Of a DNA stretch of 64,000 nucleotides, positions 1 to 9,301 are shown piece after piece (the first letter of the stretch is position 1; each line of letters begins with the position of its first letter). Both the position numbers and the translations under genes were made by a program. Location: NCBI GenBank assembly GCA_963702495.1, contig CAVPDA010000010.1:425024-489023 (forward strand), read 5' to 3'. Under the pieces are notes generated by a model. It had not been told where the DNA came from, made no database searches, and worked only from the letters and a program-made list of their open reading frames with translations. Source of the stretch: CAVPDA01 sp963702495. GTDB taxonomy: Bacteria > Pseudomonadota > Gammaproteobacteria > Burkholderiales > Rhodocyclaceae.

Positions 1-13
1 CGTCCGCTGTTCC

Positions 14-1282
14 TCAAGCGGCGTGGCGCTTGCGGTAGCGATCCAGGAAACGGCCGATGCGCCCGATCGCTTCGGTCAGATCGTCCTCGTGGGGCAGGAA
101 CACGATGCGCACATGGTCCGGTTCCGGCCAGTTGAAGCCCGATCCCTGCACCAGCAGCACCTTCTCCTCCAGCAGCAGATCGAGCACGAACTGCTGATCG
201 TTGACGATCGGATAGAGCTTGGGATCGAGCCGCGGAAACAGATACATCGCGGCCTGCGGCTTGACGCAGCTGACGCCGGGGATCTGGGTGATCAGCTGCC
301 ACGCCAGATCACGCTGCTTGCCGAGCCGGCCGGTGGGCAGCACCAGATCGTCGATGCTCTGGTAGCCGCCGAGCGCCGTCTGGATCGCGTGCTGCGCCGG
401 CACGTTGGCGCACAGGCGCATCGAGGCGAGGATGGTCAGCCCTTCGATGTAGTCCCGGGCGTGGGCCATTTCCCCCGACACCACCACCCAGCCGGCGCGA
501 TAGCCGCAGGAGCGGTAGTTCTTGGACAGGCCGTTGAAGGTGAGGCACAGCACATCCTCGGCCAGCGAGGCGAGCGAGGTGTGCTGGACGCCGTCGTACA
601 GCACCTTGTCGTAGATCTCGTCGGCGTAGAGGATGAGGTGGTTCTGGCGCGCGATCTCGATCAGCTCGCGCAACAACTCGGCCGGGTACAGGGCGCCGGT
701 CGGGTTGTTGGGATTGATCACCACCAGCGCCCGCGTGTTGGGCGTGATCCTGGCGCGGATGTCGTCGGGATCGGGCAGCCAGCCGGCCCCCTCGTCGCAC
801 CGGTAATGGCGCGGCAGGCCGCCGGCCAGACTGACCGCCGCCGTCCACAGCGGATAGTCGGGAGACGGGATCAGCACCTCGTCGCCGTTGTTGAGCAGCG
901 CCTGCATGGTCATCACGATCAGCTCCGACACGCCGTTGCCGATGTAGATGTCCTCGATCTGCACGCCGCGGATCTTCTTCTGCTGCGTATAGTGCATCAC
1001 CGCCTTGCGCGCGGCGAACAGGCCCTTGGAGTCGCAATAGCCGGAGGCATCGGGCAGATTGCGGATCACGTCCTGCACCATCTCGTCCGGTGCCATGAAG
1101 CCGAACGGTGCCGGATTGCCGATGTTGAGCTTGATGATGCGCTGCCCGTCGTCCTCCATCTGCTTGGCGCGGGCGAGCACCGGGCCGCGGATGTCGTAGC
1201 AGACGTTGGCCAGCTTGGCGGACTTGAGGACCGGGCGCCTGGCGGCCTCCGGAGCAAGAGCGATCGGTTTGGGTTCGTTCAC
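14..1282 (-). CDS. alaA: Glutamate-pyruvate aminotransferase AlaA (422 aa)
   Basis: A PLP-dependent class I/II aminotransferase that makes alanine from pyruvate and glutamate in the cytoplasm. The whole chain reads like E. coli AlaA (YfbQ): the N-terminal NVCYDIRGPV block, LNIGNPAPFGF near residue 53, GYCDSKG near 81, INPNNPTG near 190, the PLP lysine K254 in NGLSKNYR, and ASMRLCANVPAQ further on. The start is GTG at 1282, giving a GTGA overlap with the alaC stop, so the two are translationally coupled. The N-terminus is about 17 residues longer than E. coli AlaA, so the true start could lie slightly downstream. Family assignment is secure. Confidence 0.95.
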   Translation of the reverse strand: MNEPKPIALAPEAARRPVLKSAKLANVCYDIRGPVLARAKQMEDDGQRIIKLNIGNPAPFGFMAPDEMVQDVIRNLPDASGYCDSKGLFAARKAVMHYTQQKKIRGVQIEDIYIGNGVSELIVMTMQALLNNGDEVLIPSPDYPLWTAAVSLAGGLPRHYRCDEGAGWLPDPDDIRARITPNTRALVVINPNNPTGALYPAELLRELIEIARQNHLILYADEIYDKVLYDGVQHTSLASLAEDVLCLTFNGLSKNYRSCGYRAGWVVVSGEMAHARDYIEGLTILASMRLCANVPAQHAIQTALGGYQSIDDLVLPTGRLGKQRDLAWQLITQIPGVSCVKPQAAMYLFPRLDPKLYPIVNDQQFVLDLLLEEKVLLVQGSGFNWPEPDHVRIVFLPHEDDLTEAIGRIGRFLDRYRKRHAA

Positions 1283-2463
1283 AGCAGTCCGTCCTTTCTG
1301 AACATTTCCTTTATTCCACGCACCGCCTGCCGCGTCCGCGCTTCGTTCTCAATGAGCGCGAAGCGGACGTGGTCGTCGCCGAACTCGCCGAAGCCGACGC
1401 CGGGCGACACCGCGACCTTGGCCTCCGCCAGCAGCTTCTTGGCGAACTCCAGCGAGCCCATTTTCTCGTACTGCGGCGGAATTTTCGCCCAGATGTACAT
1501 CGTTGCCTTCGGCACCTCGACCTGCCAGCCTGCCTCGTGCAGGCCCCGCGCCAGAACGTCGCGCCGCTTCTGGTAGTTCATCGCGATCTCGTGCACGCAG
1601 TCCTGCGGCCCCTCCAGCGCCACGATCGAGGCGACCTGGATCGGGGTGAAGGTGCCGTAGTCATGGTAGCTCTTGATGCGCGCCAGGGCATGCACGATTT
1701 CCGCATTGCCGACCATGAAGCCGATGCGCCAGCCGGCCATGTTGTAGCTCTTGGACAGGGTGAAGAATTCCACCGCCACGTCCTTCGCCCCCGCCACCTG
1801 CAGAAGGGAGGGCGCCTGCCAGCCGTCGAACACGATGTCGGCGTAGGCCAGATCGTGCACCACCATGATGTCGTGCTGTCGCGCCAGAGCCACGATCTTC
1901 TCGAAGAATCCGAGTTCGACGCATTGCGTCGTCGGATTGCTCGGGAAGTTGATGATGAGCATCTTCGGCTTGGGGAACGACTCGTGGATCGCCCGTTCCA
2001 GCTCGGCGATGAAATCCACGCCCGAGGTCATGCGCACGTGGCGGATGTCGGCGCCGGCGATGACCGGACCATAGATGTGGATGGGATAGCTCGGGTTCGG
2101 CACCAGCACGATGTCGCCGCGCTCCAGCGTGGCGAGCGTCAGGTGCGCGATGCCTTCCTTGGAGCCGATGGTGACGATGGCCTCGGTCTCCGGATCCAGT
2201 TCGACGCCATAGCGCCGCAGGTACCAGTCGCAGATCGCCTTGCGCAGCCGCGGAATGCCCTTGGAGAGCGAGTAGCCGTGCGTGTTCTCCCGCTGCGCCG
2301 CCTCCACCAGCTTGTCGACGATGTGGCGCGGCGTCTCCCCGTCGGGATTGCCCATGCTCATGTCGATGATGTCCTCGCCGCGCCGCCGCGCCGCCATCTT
2401 GAGCGCGCCGGTGATGTTGAAGACGTACGGGGGAAGGCGCTGGATGCGCTGGAACTCTCTCAT
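1279..2463 (-). CDS. alaC: Alanine-type aminotransferase AlaC (394 aa)
   Basis: A second PLP-dependent transaminase, related to E. coli AlaC (YfdZ), which transfers amino groups between glutamate and pyruvate. Visible motifs are SMGNPDGETP, the substrate-binding SNPTTQC and the Schiff-base lysine in FTLSKSYNMAGWR. I start it at the ATG at 2463 (MREFQRIQRLPPYVF), where homology begins; an open reading frame continues 32 codons upstream but is Arg/His-rich and unlike the family. It is the promoter-proximal gene of an alaC-alaA pair. Having two alanine transaminases side by side suggests redundancy or different 2-oxo acid preferences. Confidence 0.93.
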   Translation of the reverse strand: MREFQRIQRLPPYVFNITGALKMAARRRGEDIIDMSMGNPDGETPRHIVDKLVEAAQRENTHGYSLSKGIPRLRKAICDWYLRRYGVELDPETEAIVTIGSKEGIAHLTLATLERGDIVLVPNPSYPIHIYGPVIAGADIRHVRMTSGVDFIAELERAIHESFPKPKMLIINFPSNPTTQCVELGFFEKIVALARQHDIMVVHDLAYADIVFDGWQAPSLLQVAGAKDVAVEFFTLSKSYNMAGWRIGFMVGNAEIVHALARIKSYHDYGTFTPIQVASIVALEGPQDCVHEIAMNYQKRRDVLARGLHEAGWQVEVPKATMYIWAKIPPQYEKMGSLEFAKKLLAEAKVAVSPGVGFGEFGDDHVRFALIENEARTRQAVRGIKEMFRKDGLL

Positions 2464-2503
2464 GCTCGATTGTCTGCGACCGGCGCCCCGGAACGGTCGT
2501 GGC

Positions 2504-2532
2504 GACCGGTGCGCGTGGTGAAAAGGTATAAT
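2504..2532 (+). promoter_or_regulatory. Candidate promoter in the alaC/Mth938 divergent gap
   Basis: A perfect TATAAT lies at 2527-2532, about 50 bases before the plus-strand gene at 2581. The matching -35 position (about 2504-2509) is poor. The same AT-rich patch reads as a TATA-like box on the minus strand, so it may serve alaC as well. Confidence 0.3.
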
Positions 2533-2580
2533 GGTACCTGACCCAAAAACTGCCCGCAATCAATGGGCTAGCCGATTAGA

Positions 2581-2952
2581 ATGAAACTGCATCTGGAACA
2601 GCACGGCGTCCAGAACACGGTCACCGGCTACGGCGACGGCTACATCGAGATCAACCGGCAGCGCTACGAAGTCAGTCTCGTCCTCCTGCCCGACCGCATT
2701 GCCCCGGATTGGGTCTGCGGCGGATTCGCGGCCCTGACCGAGGCGGACTTGCGGCGCCTGCTCGATTTCCGCCCGGAACTGGTCCTGCTCGGCACCGGCG
2801 CGCGCCAGCGCTTTCCGCAACCGGCGCTGCTGCGGCCGCTGATCGAGGCGCGCATCGGATTCGAGGTGATGGACCTGCAGGCGGCGTGCCGCACCTACAA
2901 CATCCTCATGGGCGAAGGGCGCCGCGTCGCCGCTGCCCTGCTTTTCGATTGA
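2581..2952 (+). CDS. Mth938-like domain protein (DUF498 family, 123 aa)
   Basis: A small soluble protein covering the whole Mth938-like/DUF498 fold: IEINRQRYEVSLVLLPDRI near residues 22-42, then the family core LVLLGTGARQRFPQPALL near 68-85 and the C-terminal GFEVMDLQAACRTYNIL. Bacterial members have no established enzymatic role; the eukaryotic relative NDUFAF3 assists respiratory complex I assembly. It is transcribed divergently from alaC and precedes the arn genes by about 65 bases, so it could share their transcript. No catalytic residues can be pointed to. Confidence 0.85.
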   Translation: MKLHLEQHGVQNTVTGYGDGYIEINRQRYEVSLVLLPDRIAPDWVCGGFAALTEADLRRLLDFRPELVLLGTGARQRFPQPALLRPLIEARIGFEVMDLQAACRTYNILMGEGRRVAAALLFD

Positions 2953-3018
2953 GTTCACGTCCGATCCTGCGCGCCAGCGGCCGCACGCCGCCCTCGCGAC
3001 GCCGTGGGTAACGCAACC

Positions 3019-4677
3019 ATGTCCGGCGACACCCATGTGGCTCGGCGCTGGCTCCTGGTGCTGTTCGCGCTGTTCACCGTGGCCTGGTTCTCCACCCTCG
3101 ATTACCGCAAGCTGATCAAGCCCGACGAGGGCCGCTATGCCGAGATCGCCCGCGAGATGGCCGTTTCCGGCGACTGGGTGACGCCGCGGCTGAACGGCAT
3201 CAAGTACTTCGAGAAGCCGCCCCTGCAATACTGGATGACGGCGGCGGCGTTCCGCGCCTTCGGCGAGAACGAATGGACCGCCCGCCTGTGGACCGGCGTG
3301 ACCGGTTTTGCCGGAGTGCTGCTCACTTTGCTGGTGGGGCGACGGCTGTTCGGTCCGGACACGGCCGTGCTGGGAAGCGCGATCCTCGCCAGCAGCCTGT
3401 TCTACCTTGCCATGGGACACTTCAACGCCCTCGACATGGGGCTGGCCTTCTTCCTTCACCTCGCCCTGTGCGGATTCCTGATGGCCAATCAGCGGGACAC
3501 GCCGCCTGCCGCGGCGCGCCGCTGGATGCTCGCGACCTGGGCGGGGCTGGCGCTGGCCGTTCTCTCCAAGGGCATCGTCGCACTGGTGCTGGGCGGCGGC
3601 ACCCTGGTGGCCTACTCGCTGCTGGCGCGGGACTTCGCGCCCTGGCGCAGGCTGGAACTGGCCCGCGGATTGCCCCTGTTCCTGCTGCTTACGGCGCCCT
3701 GGTTCATCGCCGTCTCGCTCGTCAATCCGGAGTTTCCGCGCTTCTTCTTCATCCACGAGCATTTCGAGCGCTTCCTCACCCCGGTGCACCGCCGCACCCA
3801 GCCCTGGTGGTACTTCGCGCCGGTCCTCGCCTTCGGCGCACTGCCGTGGACGCTGATGGTGCTGCAGGGACTGGCCGCCGCCTGGCGCGACGCGGATCGC
3901 TCCGCGTTCCGCCCGCGCCTGTTCCTCGGCGTGTGGATCGTCGTGGTGTTCGCTTTCTTCAGTCTCTCCAGTTCCAAGCTGCCCTCCTACATCCTGCCGC
4001 TGTTTCCCGCCCTCGCCTGGCTCGCCGCCGACGCCGCCCCGGGCTGGACGCGGCGCGCCCTGATGATCCATTTCGCCGTCGTGCTAGCGCTCGCGCTGGC
4101 AGCGTTGGGATTCCTGCCGCAGATCACCCGCTACGCCGACGAGGAAACGCCCTACGCCTTGCTGCTGGACTACTCCCGCTGGCTCGCCTGGGGTGCGGCA
4201 ATCTGGCTTGCCGGCGCGCTCGGAGCGCTGCTGCTGGCGTCGAAGCAGCGCCCGCAACGTGCCCTGCTTTGCCTCGCAGTCGCCGCCTTCATCGGCAGTA
4301 CGCTGCACTTGCAGGGTCACGAGAAACTCGCCCTTTCCAACTCGGCTTACCATATCGCCCGCCAGGTGGAGCCGATGCTCCCGCCCGGCGTGCCGTTCTA
4401 TTCGGTGAACATGTACGAGCAGACGCTGCCGTTCTACCTGCGGCGCACCGTCACCCTCGTCGATTACGCGGATGAGATGGAATTCGGCCTGCGGCAGGAG
4501 CCGGAAAAATGGATTCCGACCCAGGAGGAGTTCGAAGCGCGCTGGCGCCGCGATGCCGATGCCTTCGCCGTCATGAAGAAGGACCGCTTCCGGGAACTCG
4601 CGCAGCGCGGCCTGCCGATGGATGTCGTCGCCGAGGACCCACGCCGCATCATCGTGAGGAAACCGCAACAGCCATGA
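3019..4677 (+). CDS. arnT: ArnT-like 4-amino-4-deoxy-L-arabinose lipid A transferase (552 aa)
   Basis: An inner-membrane GT83-family glycosyltransferase. The N-terminal first transmembrane helix (about residues 10-27) is followed by a periplasmic loop with the DEGRYAEIAREM motif, whose acidic residues are essential in this superfamily, and by YFEKPPLQYW. Multiple hydrophobic segments follow and a soluble C-terminal domain ends the protein. The ATG at 3019 is preferred over the GTG at 3004. It opens an operon of overlapping genes; the stop overlaps the next ATG (ATGA). Transfer of L-Ara4N from undecaprenyl phosphate to lipid A is inferred from the arn neighbours, and a related sugar is possible. 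Confidence 0.88.
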   Translation: MSGDTHVARRWLLVLFALFTVAWFSTLDYRKLIKPDEGRYAEIAREMAVSGDWVTPRLNGIKYFEKPPLQYWMTAAAFRAFGENEWTARLWTGVTGFAGVLLTLLVGRRLFGPDTAVLGSAILASSLFYLAMGHFNALDMGLAFFLHLALCGFLMANQRDTPPAAARRWMLATWAGLALAVLSKGIVALVLGGGTLVAYSLLARDFAPWRRLELARGLPLFLLLTAPWFIAVSLVNPEFPRFFFIHEHFERFLTPVHRRTQPWWYFAPVLAFGALPWTLMVLQGLAAAWRDADRSAFRPRLFLGVWIVVVFAFFSLSSSKLPSYILPLFPALAWLAADAAPGWTRRALMIHFAVVLALALAALGFLPQITRYADEETPYALLLDYSRWLAWGAAIWLAGALGALLLASKQRPQRALLCLAVAAFIGSTLHLQGHEKLALSNSAYHIARQVEPMLPPGVPFYSVNMYEQTLPFYLRRTVTLVDYADEMEFGLRQEPEKWIPTQEEFEARWRRDADAFAVMKKDRFRELAQRGLPMDVVAEDPRRIIVRKPQQP

Positions 4678-5045
4678 GCGCCCTGTCCTTCGCCCTGATC
4701 CTCACCGGCGTTCTGCTGAACGCCGCCGCCCAGCTTCTGCTCAAGGCCGGCACCAACGCCGTCGGCCATTTCGAGTTCCACCTCGACAACGTCCTGCCGG
4801 TGGGCATGAAGCTCGCCTTCGAACCCCACATCGTGGGCGGCATGGTGTGCTACGTGGTGAGCCTGGTGGTGTGGATCATGGCGCTGTCGCGGGTGCCGGT
4901 GAGCGTCGCCTATCCCATGCTTTCCATCGGCTACGTGGTCAACGCCGTGGTCGCCTACTACTGGCTGGGCGAGCAGGTTTCCGTCATGCGGCTGGTCGGC
5001 ATCGGCGTCATCGTCCTCGGCGTGTTCATCGTCGCCCGCTCGTGA
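4674..5045 (+). CDS. EmrE/ArnE-ArnF-type small membrane protein (123 aa)
   Basis: A four-helix SMR/EamA-type protein. The LLNAAAQLLLKAG start and the end segment WLGEQVSVMRLVGIGVIVLG are typical of ArnE and ArnF, which together flip undecaprenyl-phosphate-L-Ara4N across the inner membrane. Only one such gene is present, whereas E. coli has two, so the flippase may be a homodimer or the second subunit may lie elsewhere. It overlaps arnT by ATGA and the next gene by GTGA, indicating tight translational coupling. Confidence 0.82.
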   Translation: MSALSFALILTGVLLNAAAQLLLKAGTNAVGHFEFHLDNVLPVGMKLAFEPHIVGGMVCYVVSLVVWIMALSRVPVSVAYPMLSIGYVVNAVVAYYWLGEQVSVMRLVGIGVIVLGVFIVARS

Positions 5046-6187
5046 CCGCGCAGCCGCCCTTCCTGCCGTTCACCCGCCCCTCCCTGGACGAGGAAACCAT
5101 CGCCGGCGTGGCGCAGGTGCTGCGTTCCGGCTGGATCACGAGCGGAGCGCAGGTGAAGGCTTTCGAGCAGGCCCTATCCGCCTACTTCGGCGGCAGGCCG
5201 GTGCGCGCCATGAACTCCGGCACGGCGACGCTGGAGGTGGCGCTGGCCCTGGCCGGCGTCAAGCCGGGCGACGAGGTCATCACCACGCCGCTGACCTGGG
5301 TCGCCACCGCCAATGTCGTCGTGCGCGCCGGCGCAGTGCCGGTCTTCGTGGACGTGGATGCGGCGACGCGCAATCTCGATCTCGACCACGTCGAGGCGGC
5401 CATCACCCCCCGCACCCGCGCCCTGCTGCCGGTGGACCTCGCCGGCCTGCCGGTGGACCGCGACCGCCTGTACGGCATCGCCCAGCGCCACCGCCTGCGC
5501 GTGATCGAGGACGCCGCCCAGTCCATGGGCGCGAGCTGGGGCGGACGGCGCATTGGCAGCTTCGGCGACCTGGTCTCGTTCAGCTTCCACGCCAACAAGA
5601 ACATGACGACCGGCGAAGGCGGCTGCCTCGTGCTCGCCGGCGAGGCGGAGGCGCCGTTGTGCGAGCAACTGCGGCTGCAGGGCGTGGTGCGCGACGCCGA
5701 CGGCGGCATGGATGCGACCGTGTTCGGCGGCAAGTTCAATCTCACCGACATCGCCGCGCGCATCGGTCTCGGCCAGTTGCCGCGGCTCGACGCCTTCAAT
5801 GCGCGCCGGCGCGAACTGGCGCGGCACTACCTGGCGTGCTTCGCACCGGTCAGCGCCGCGCTCGGCTGCGGCCTGCCGCCGGCGGACTTCGAGAACAGCA
5901 ACTGGCACATGTTCCAGATCACGCTGCCCCTCTCCGATCTCACGCTCTCCCGCGGCGACTTCATCCGCGCCATGGCGCAGCGCGGGCTCGGTGTCGGCGT
6001 GCATTACCCGGCGCTGCATCTGTTTTCCGCTTACCGGCGCCTCGGCTTCCGTGACGGCCAGTTTCCCCGCGCCGAGCGCATCGGACGCGAAATCGTTACA
6101 CTTCCCCTGTTCCCGGCCATGACCGAAACCGATGTCGAGCGCGTCGTCGGGGCCGTGTCGGAAATCATCCAACAGCACAAGAAATGA
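5042..6187 (+). CDS. arnB: ArnB-like UDP-4-amino-4-deoxy-L-arabinose aminotransferase (381 aa)
   Basis: A DegT/DnrJ/EryC1-family PLP aminotransferase. Recognisable pieces are FTRPSLDEETIAGVAQVLRS at the start, SGTATLEVAL near 60, TPLTWVATAN, the EDAAQS motif, and the PLP lysine in SFHANKNMTTGEGG. In the pathway it converts UDP-L-Ara4O to UDP-L-Ara4N. The start is the GTG at 5042, which overlaps the preceding stop as GTGA; longer upstream reading would run inside the membrane-protein gene in another frame. The length equals the family norm of about 380. Confidence 0.93.
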   Translation: MTAQPPFLPFTRPSLDEETIAGVAQVLRSGWITSGAQVKAFEQALSAYFGGRPVRAMNSGTATLEVALALAGVKPGDEVITTPLTWVATANVVVRAGAVPVFVDVDAATRNLDLDHVEAAITPRTRALLPVDLAGLPVDRDRLYGIAQRHRLRVIEDAAQSMGASWGGRRIGSFGDLVSFSFHANKNMTTGEGGCLVLAGEAEAPLCEQLRLQGVVRDADGGMDATVFGGKFNLTDIAARIGLGQLPRLDAFNARRRELARHYLACFAPVSAALGCGLPPADFENSNWHMFQITLPLSDLTLSRGDFIRAMAQRGLGVGVHYPALHLFSAYRRLGFRDGQFPRAERIGREIVTLPLFPAMTETDVERVVGAVSEIIQQHKK

Positions 6188-7206
6188 GCCGCCCCGAACT
6201 GTCTGTCGTCATTCCCGTATACAACGAAGAGGCCGGCCTGTCGCAGCTGTTCGCGCGGCTCTATCCGGCGCTCGATGCGCTCGGCACGCCCTACGAAATC
6301 GTCTTCGTCAACGACGGCAGCCGCGACCGCTCTGCCGCCATCCTGCGCGAGCAGTTCCAGCGCCGGCCGGAGGTGACGCGGGTGATCCTGTTCAGCGCCA
6401 ATTTCGGCCAGCACGTGGCCATCCTCGCCGGCTTCGAGCACTGCCGCGGCGACATCGTGGTCACCCTCGACGCCGACCTGCAGAACCCGCCCGAGGAGAT
6501 CGCCAATCTGGTGGCCAAGATGCGCGAGGGCCACGACTACGTCGGCACCATCCGCCGGCTGCGCCAGGACTCGGCCTGGCGCCGCCACGCCTCGCGCGCC
6601 ATGAACTGGGTGCGCGAGCGCACCACGCGCATCCGCATCACCGATCAGGGCTGCATGATGCGAGCCTACGGGCGCGGCGTCATCGACGCCATCAACAGCT
6701 GCCACGAGGTGAATACCTACGTGCCGGCGCTGGCCTATACCTTCGCCCAGCGGCCGACCGAGATCGAGGTGGCCCACGAGGAACGGTCGGCCGGCACATC
6801 CAAGTACTCGCTCTACAGCCTGATCCGGCTCAACTTCGACCTGCTGACCGGCTTCTCGTTGATACCGCTGCAGCTGGTGTCCATGGCCGGCATCGTGCTG
6901 TCGCTGCTGTCCGCGCTGTTCGTGGTGTTCCTGGCGATCCGCCGGCTCGTCGTCGGCCCCGAGGCCGAGGGCCTGTTCACGCTGTTCGGCATCGCCTTCT
7001 TCCTGCTCGGCATCCTGCTGTTCGCCGTCGGCCTGCTCGGCGAGTATGTCGGACGCATCTACCAGCAGGTGCGCCACCGGCCCCGCTATCTTGTCCAGGC
7101 GGTGCTGGAGGCCGACGAGGGGGCCGGCGCGCCGCAACTGGAGGGACGATCGGAAGCCCTGACGCTCACGCCGCTGCGCTCGCTGTTCACCCCGCGCGCC
7201 GAATGA
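6184..7206 (+). CDS. arnC: ArnC-like undecaprenyl-phosphate L-Ara4FN transferase (340 aa)
   Basis: A membrane GT2-family glycosyltransferase: N-terminal catalytic domain beginning LSVVIPVYNEE, with the nucleotide-binding VTLDADLQNPPEE (DxD) near residues 96-108, then two C-terminal transmembrane helices (about 225-250 and 262-285). It transfers 4-formamido-L-arabinose from UDP to undecaprenyl phosphate. It overlaps arnB by ATGA and the formyltransferase gene by ATGA. Length is slightly above the E. coli enzyme (322) because of a polar C-terminal tail. Confidence 0.92.
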   Translation: MSRPELSVVIPVYNEEAGLSQLFARLYPALDALGTPYEIVFVNDGSRDRSAAILREQFQRRPEVTRVILFSANFGQHVAILAGFEHCRGDIVVTLDADLQNPPEEIANLVAKMREGHDYVGTIRRLRQDSAWRRHASRAMNWVRERTTRIRITDQGCMMRAYGRGVIDAINSCHEVNTYVPALAYTFAQRPTEIEVAHEERSAGTSKYSLYSLIRLNFDLLTGFSLIPLQLVSMAGIVLSLLSALFVVFLAIRRLVVGPEAEGLFTLFGIAFFLLGILLFAVGLLGEYVGRIYQQVRHRPRYLVQAVLEADEGAGAPQLEGRSEALTLTPLRSLFTPRAE

Positions 7207-8138
7207 GCCGCGCCGCGCCCCGTGCTGTCGTCTTCGCCTACCACAACGTCGGCGTGCGCTGCCTGTCGGTGCTGCTGGCGCACGGCGTGGACGTGGCACT
7301 GGTGGTGACGCATGAGGACAACCCGCAGGAGCGCATCTGGTTCGCCAGCGTCGCCGAGCTGGCGCAGATGCACGGCATTGCGGTAGCCAGCCCCGACGAT
7401 CCGAACGACAGCGCCACGTTCGCGCGCATCGCCCACCGGCAGCCGGACTTTCTGTTCTCCTTCTACTACCGGCACATGCTCAAGCCGTATCTGCTGGCGC
7501 TGGCCGCCCGCGGCGCCTTCAACCTGCACGGCTCGCTGCTGCCGAGGTACCGCGGCCGGGTGCCGGTGAATTGGGCCGTCATACAGGGCGAGCGGGAGAC
7601 CGGTGCCACGCTGCACGAGATGGTGGAAAAGCCGGACGCCGGCATGATCGTCGGCCAGCAGGCGGTGCCGATCCTGCCCGACGACACGGCCGTCGACGTG
7701 TTCGCCAAAGTCACGGTAGCCGCCGAGCTGGTGCTCGACCGCTGGCTGCCGGCGCTCATCGACGGCAGCGCGCCGCGCCTGCCGCAAGACCTTGCCGCTG
7801 GCTCCTATTTCGGCGGCCGCAAGCCCGAAGACGGCCGCATCGACTGGCGCGATCCGGCCGCGCACGTCCACAATCTGATTCGCGGCGTCGCGCCGCCCTA
7901 CCCCGGCGCCTTTTCCGATCTGCCCGGCGGACGGCTGCGCGTGCTGCGCTCGCTGCACCCTACCGGGGAACGCGGCCCGCATTCGGCGCCGGTGCTTTTC
8001 GGCCGCGGCGCCGGGCTCTATGCTCAATGCGGCGACGCACTGCTGTTGCGCATCGTCGAAGCCGAACTGGACGGCGCGCCGCTCGCGCCCGACAGCCCGG
8101 GGATGCGCGCCGGTCTGCGCCTGCCCCCTCACTCCTGA
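7203..8138 (+). CDS. arnA: ArnA formyltransferase half as a separate protein (311 aa)
   Basis: This corresponds to the N-terminal domain of E. coli ArnA, the 10-formyl-THF-dependent formylation of UDP-L-Ara4N. The catalytic Asn and His sit in NLHGSLLPRYRG and the Asp in EKPDAGMIVGQ, so the active site looks complete. The C-terminal OB-like subdomain is present (GGRKPEDGRIDWRDPA onward). In enterobacteria this domain is fused to the decarboxylase; here it ends with its own stop and the decarboxylase follows after 11 bases as a separate gene. Confidence 0.9.
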   Translation: MSRAAPRAVVFAYHNVGVRCLSVLLAHGVDVALVVTHEDNPQERIWFASVAELAQMHGIAVASPDDPNDSATFARIAHRQPDFLFSFYYRHMLKPYLLALAARGAFNLHGSLLPRYRGRVPVNWAVIQGERETGATLHEMVEKPDAGMIVGQQAVPILPDDTAVDVFAKVTVAAELVLDRWLPALIDGSAPRLPQDLAAGSYFGGRKPEDGRIDWRDPAAHVHNLIRGVAPPYPGAFSDLPGGRLRVLRSLHPTGERGPHSAPVLFGRGAGLYAQCGDALLLRIVEAELDGAPLAPDSPGMRAGLRLPPHS

Positions 8139-8149
8139 CCCCTGCCATC

Positions 8150-9193
8150 ATGAAAAAGATCCTCATCCTCGGCGTCAATGGCTTCATCGGCCATCACCTG
8201 TCCCAGCGCATCATCGAAACCACCGACTGGGAGGTGTACGGCATGGACATGCAGACGGAGCGTGTCGCCGACCTGATGGACCACCGGCGCTTCCACTTTT
8301 TCGAGGGCGACATCACCATCAACAAGGAATGGATCGCCTACCACATCAAGAAATGCGACACGGTGCTGCCGCTGGTGGCCATCGCCACCCCGGCGACCTA
8401 CGTCAGCGACCCGCTGCGCGTGTTCGAACTGGACTTCGAGGCCAACCTGCCGATCGTGCGCAGTTGCGTCAACCACGGCAAGCGGCTGGTCTTTCCGTCC
8501 ACCTCCGAGGTGTACGGCATGTGCCGCGACGACGAGTTCGATCCCGACAATTCCGAGCTGATCTACGGGCCGATCAACAAGCCGCGCTGGATCTACGCCT
8601 GTTCCAAGCAGCTGATGGATCGCGTGATCGCCGGCTACGGCCAGCAGCGGGGACTGGACTATACCCTGTTCCGGCCGTTCAACTGGATCGGCGCCGGGCT
8701 GGATTCCATCAACACCCCCAAGGAAGGCAGCTCCCGCGTCATCACCCAGTTTCTCGGCCAGATCGTGCGCGGCGAGTCCATCAAGCTGGTGGACGGCGGC
8801 AGCCAGAAGCGGGCCTTCACCTATGTCGGCGACGGCATCGCCGCGCTGATGAAGATCATCGACAACCGCGACGGCATCGCTTCGGGCCAGATCTACAACA
8901 TCGGCAACCCGCGCAACAACTACTCGGTGCGCGAACTGGCGACGATGATGCTGGACATGGCCCAGGAGTATCCCGAGTACCGCGACACCGCGGCGCAGGT
9001 GCGATTGGTGGAGACCACCTCCGGCGAGTACTACGGCAAGGGCTACCAGGACGTGCAGAACCGGGTGCCCATGATCGCCAACACGCGGCGCGACCTCGAC
9101 TGGGAGCCGAGGGTGACGATGGAAGAGGCGTTGCGCCACATCTTCGAAGCCTATCGCGGCCACGTCGCCGACGCCCGCAGCCTCGTCGAATAG
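8150..9193 (+). CDS. arnA: ArnA UDP-glucuronate decarboxylase half as a separate protein (347 aa)
   Basis: An extended-SDR enzyme that oxidatively decarboxylates UDP-glucuronate to UDP-4-keto-pentose. It starts with the NAD-binding GVNGFIGHHL (GxxGxxG), has the catalytic STSEVYG and the YACSK (YxxxK) pair, and the conserved KRAFTYVGDG near 222. It aligns with the C-terminal half of E. coli ArnA across its full length. The ATG at 8150 has no overlap with the preceding gene. No ugd gene, needed to supply UDP-glucuronate, is in the window. Confidence 0.93.
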   Translation: MKKILILGVNGFIGHHLSQRIIETTDWEVYGMDMQTERVADLMDHRRFHFFEGDITINKEWIAYHIKKCDTVLPLVAIATPATYVSDPLRVFELDFEANLPIVRSCVNHGKRLVFPSTSEVYGMCRDDEFDPDNSELIYGPINKPRWIYACSKQLMDRVIAGYGQQRGLDYTLFRPFNWIGAGLDSINTPKEGSSRVITQFLGQIVRGESIKLVDGGSQKRAFTYVGDGIAALMKIIDNRDGIASGQIYNIGNPRNNYSVRELATMMLDMAQEYPEYRDTAAQVRLVETTSGEYYGKGYQDVQNRVPMIANTRRDLDWEPRVTMEEALRHIFEAYRGHVADARSLVE

Positions 9194-9301
9194 CCATCAC
9201 GGCACGCGCCATGCCTCGCGTCGACATGCCGGTGAGTCCGCGGCACGGTCCCGGCGTGGCGTCGACCCGGCACACCAGCGACCTCGGGAGCGCAACCTAG
9301 A

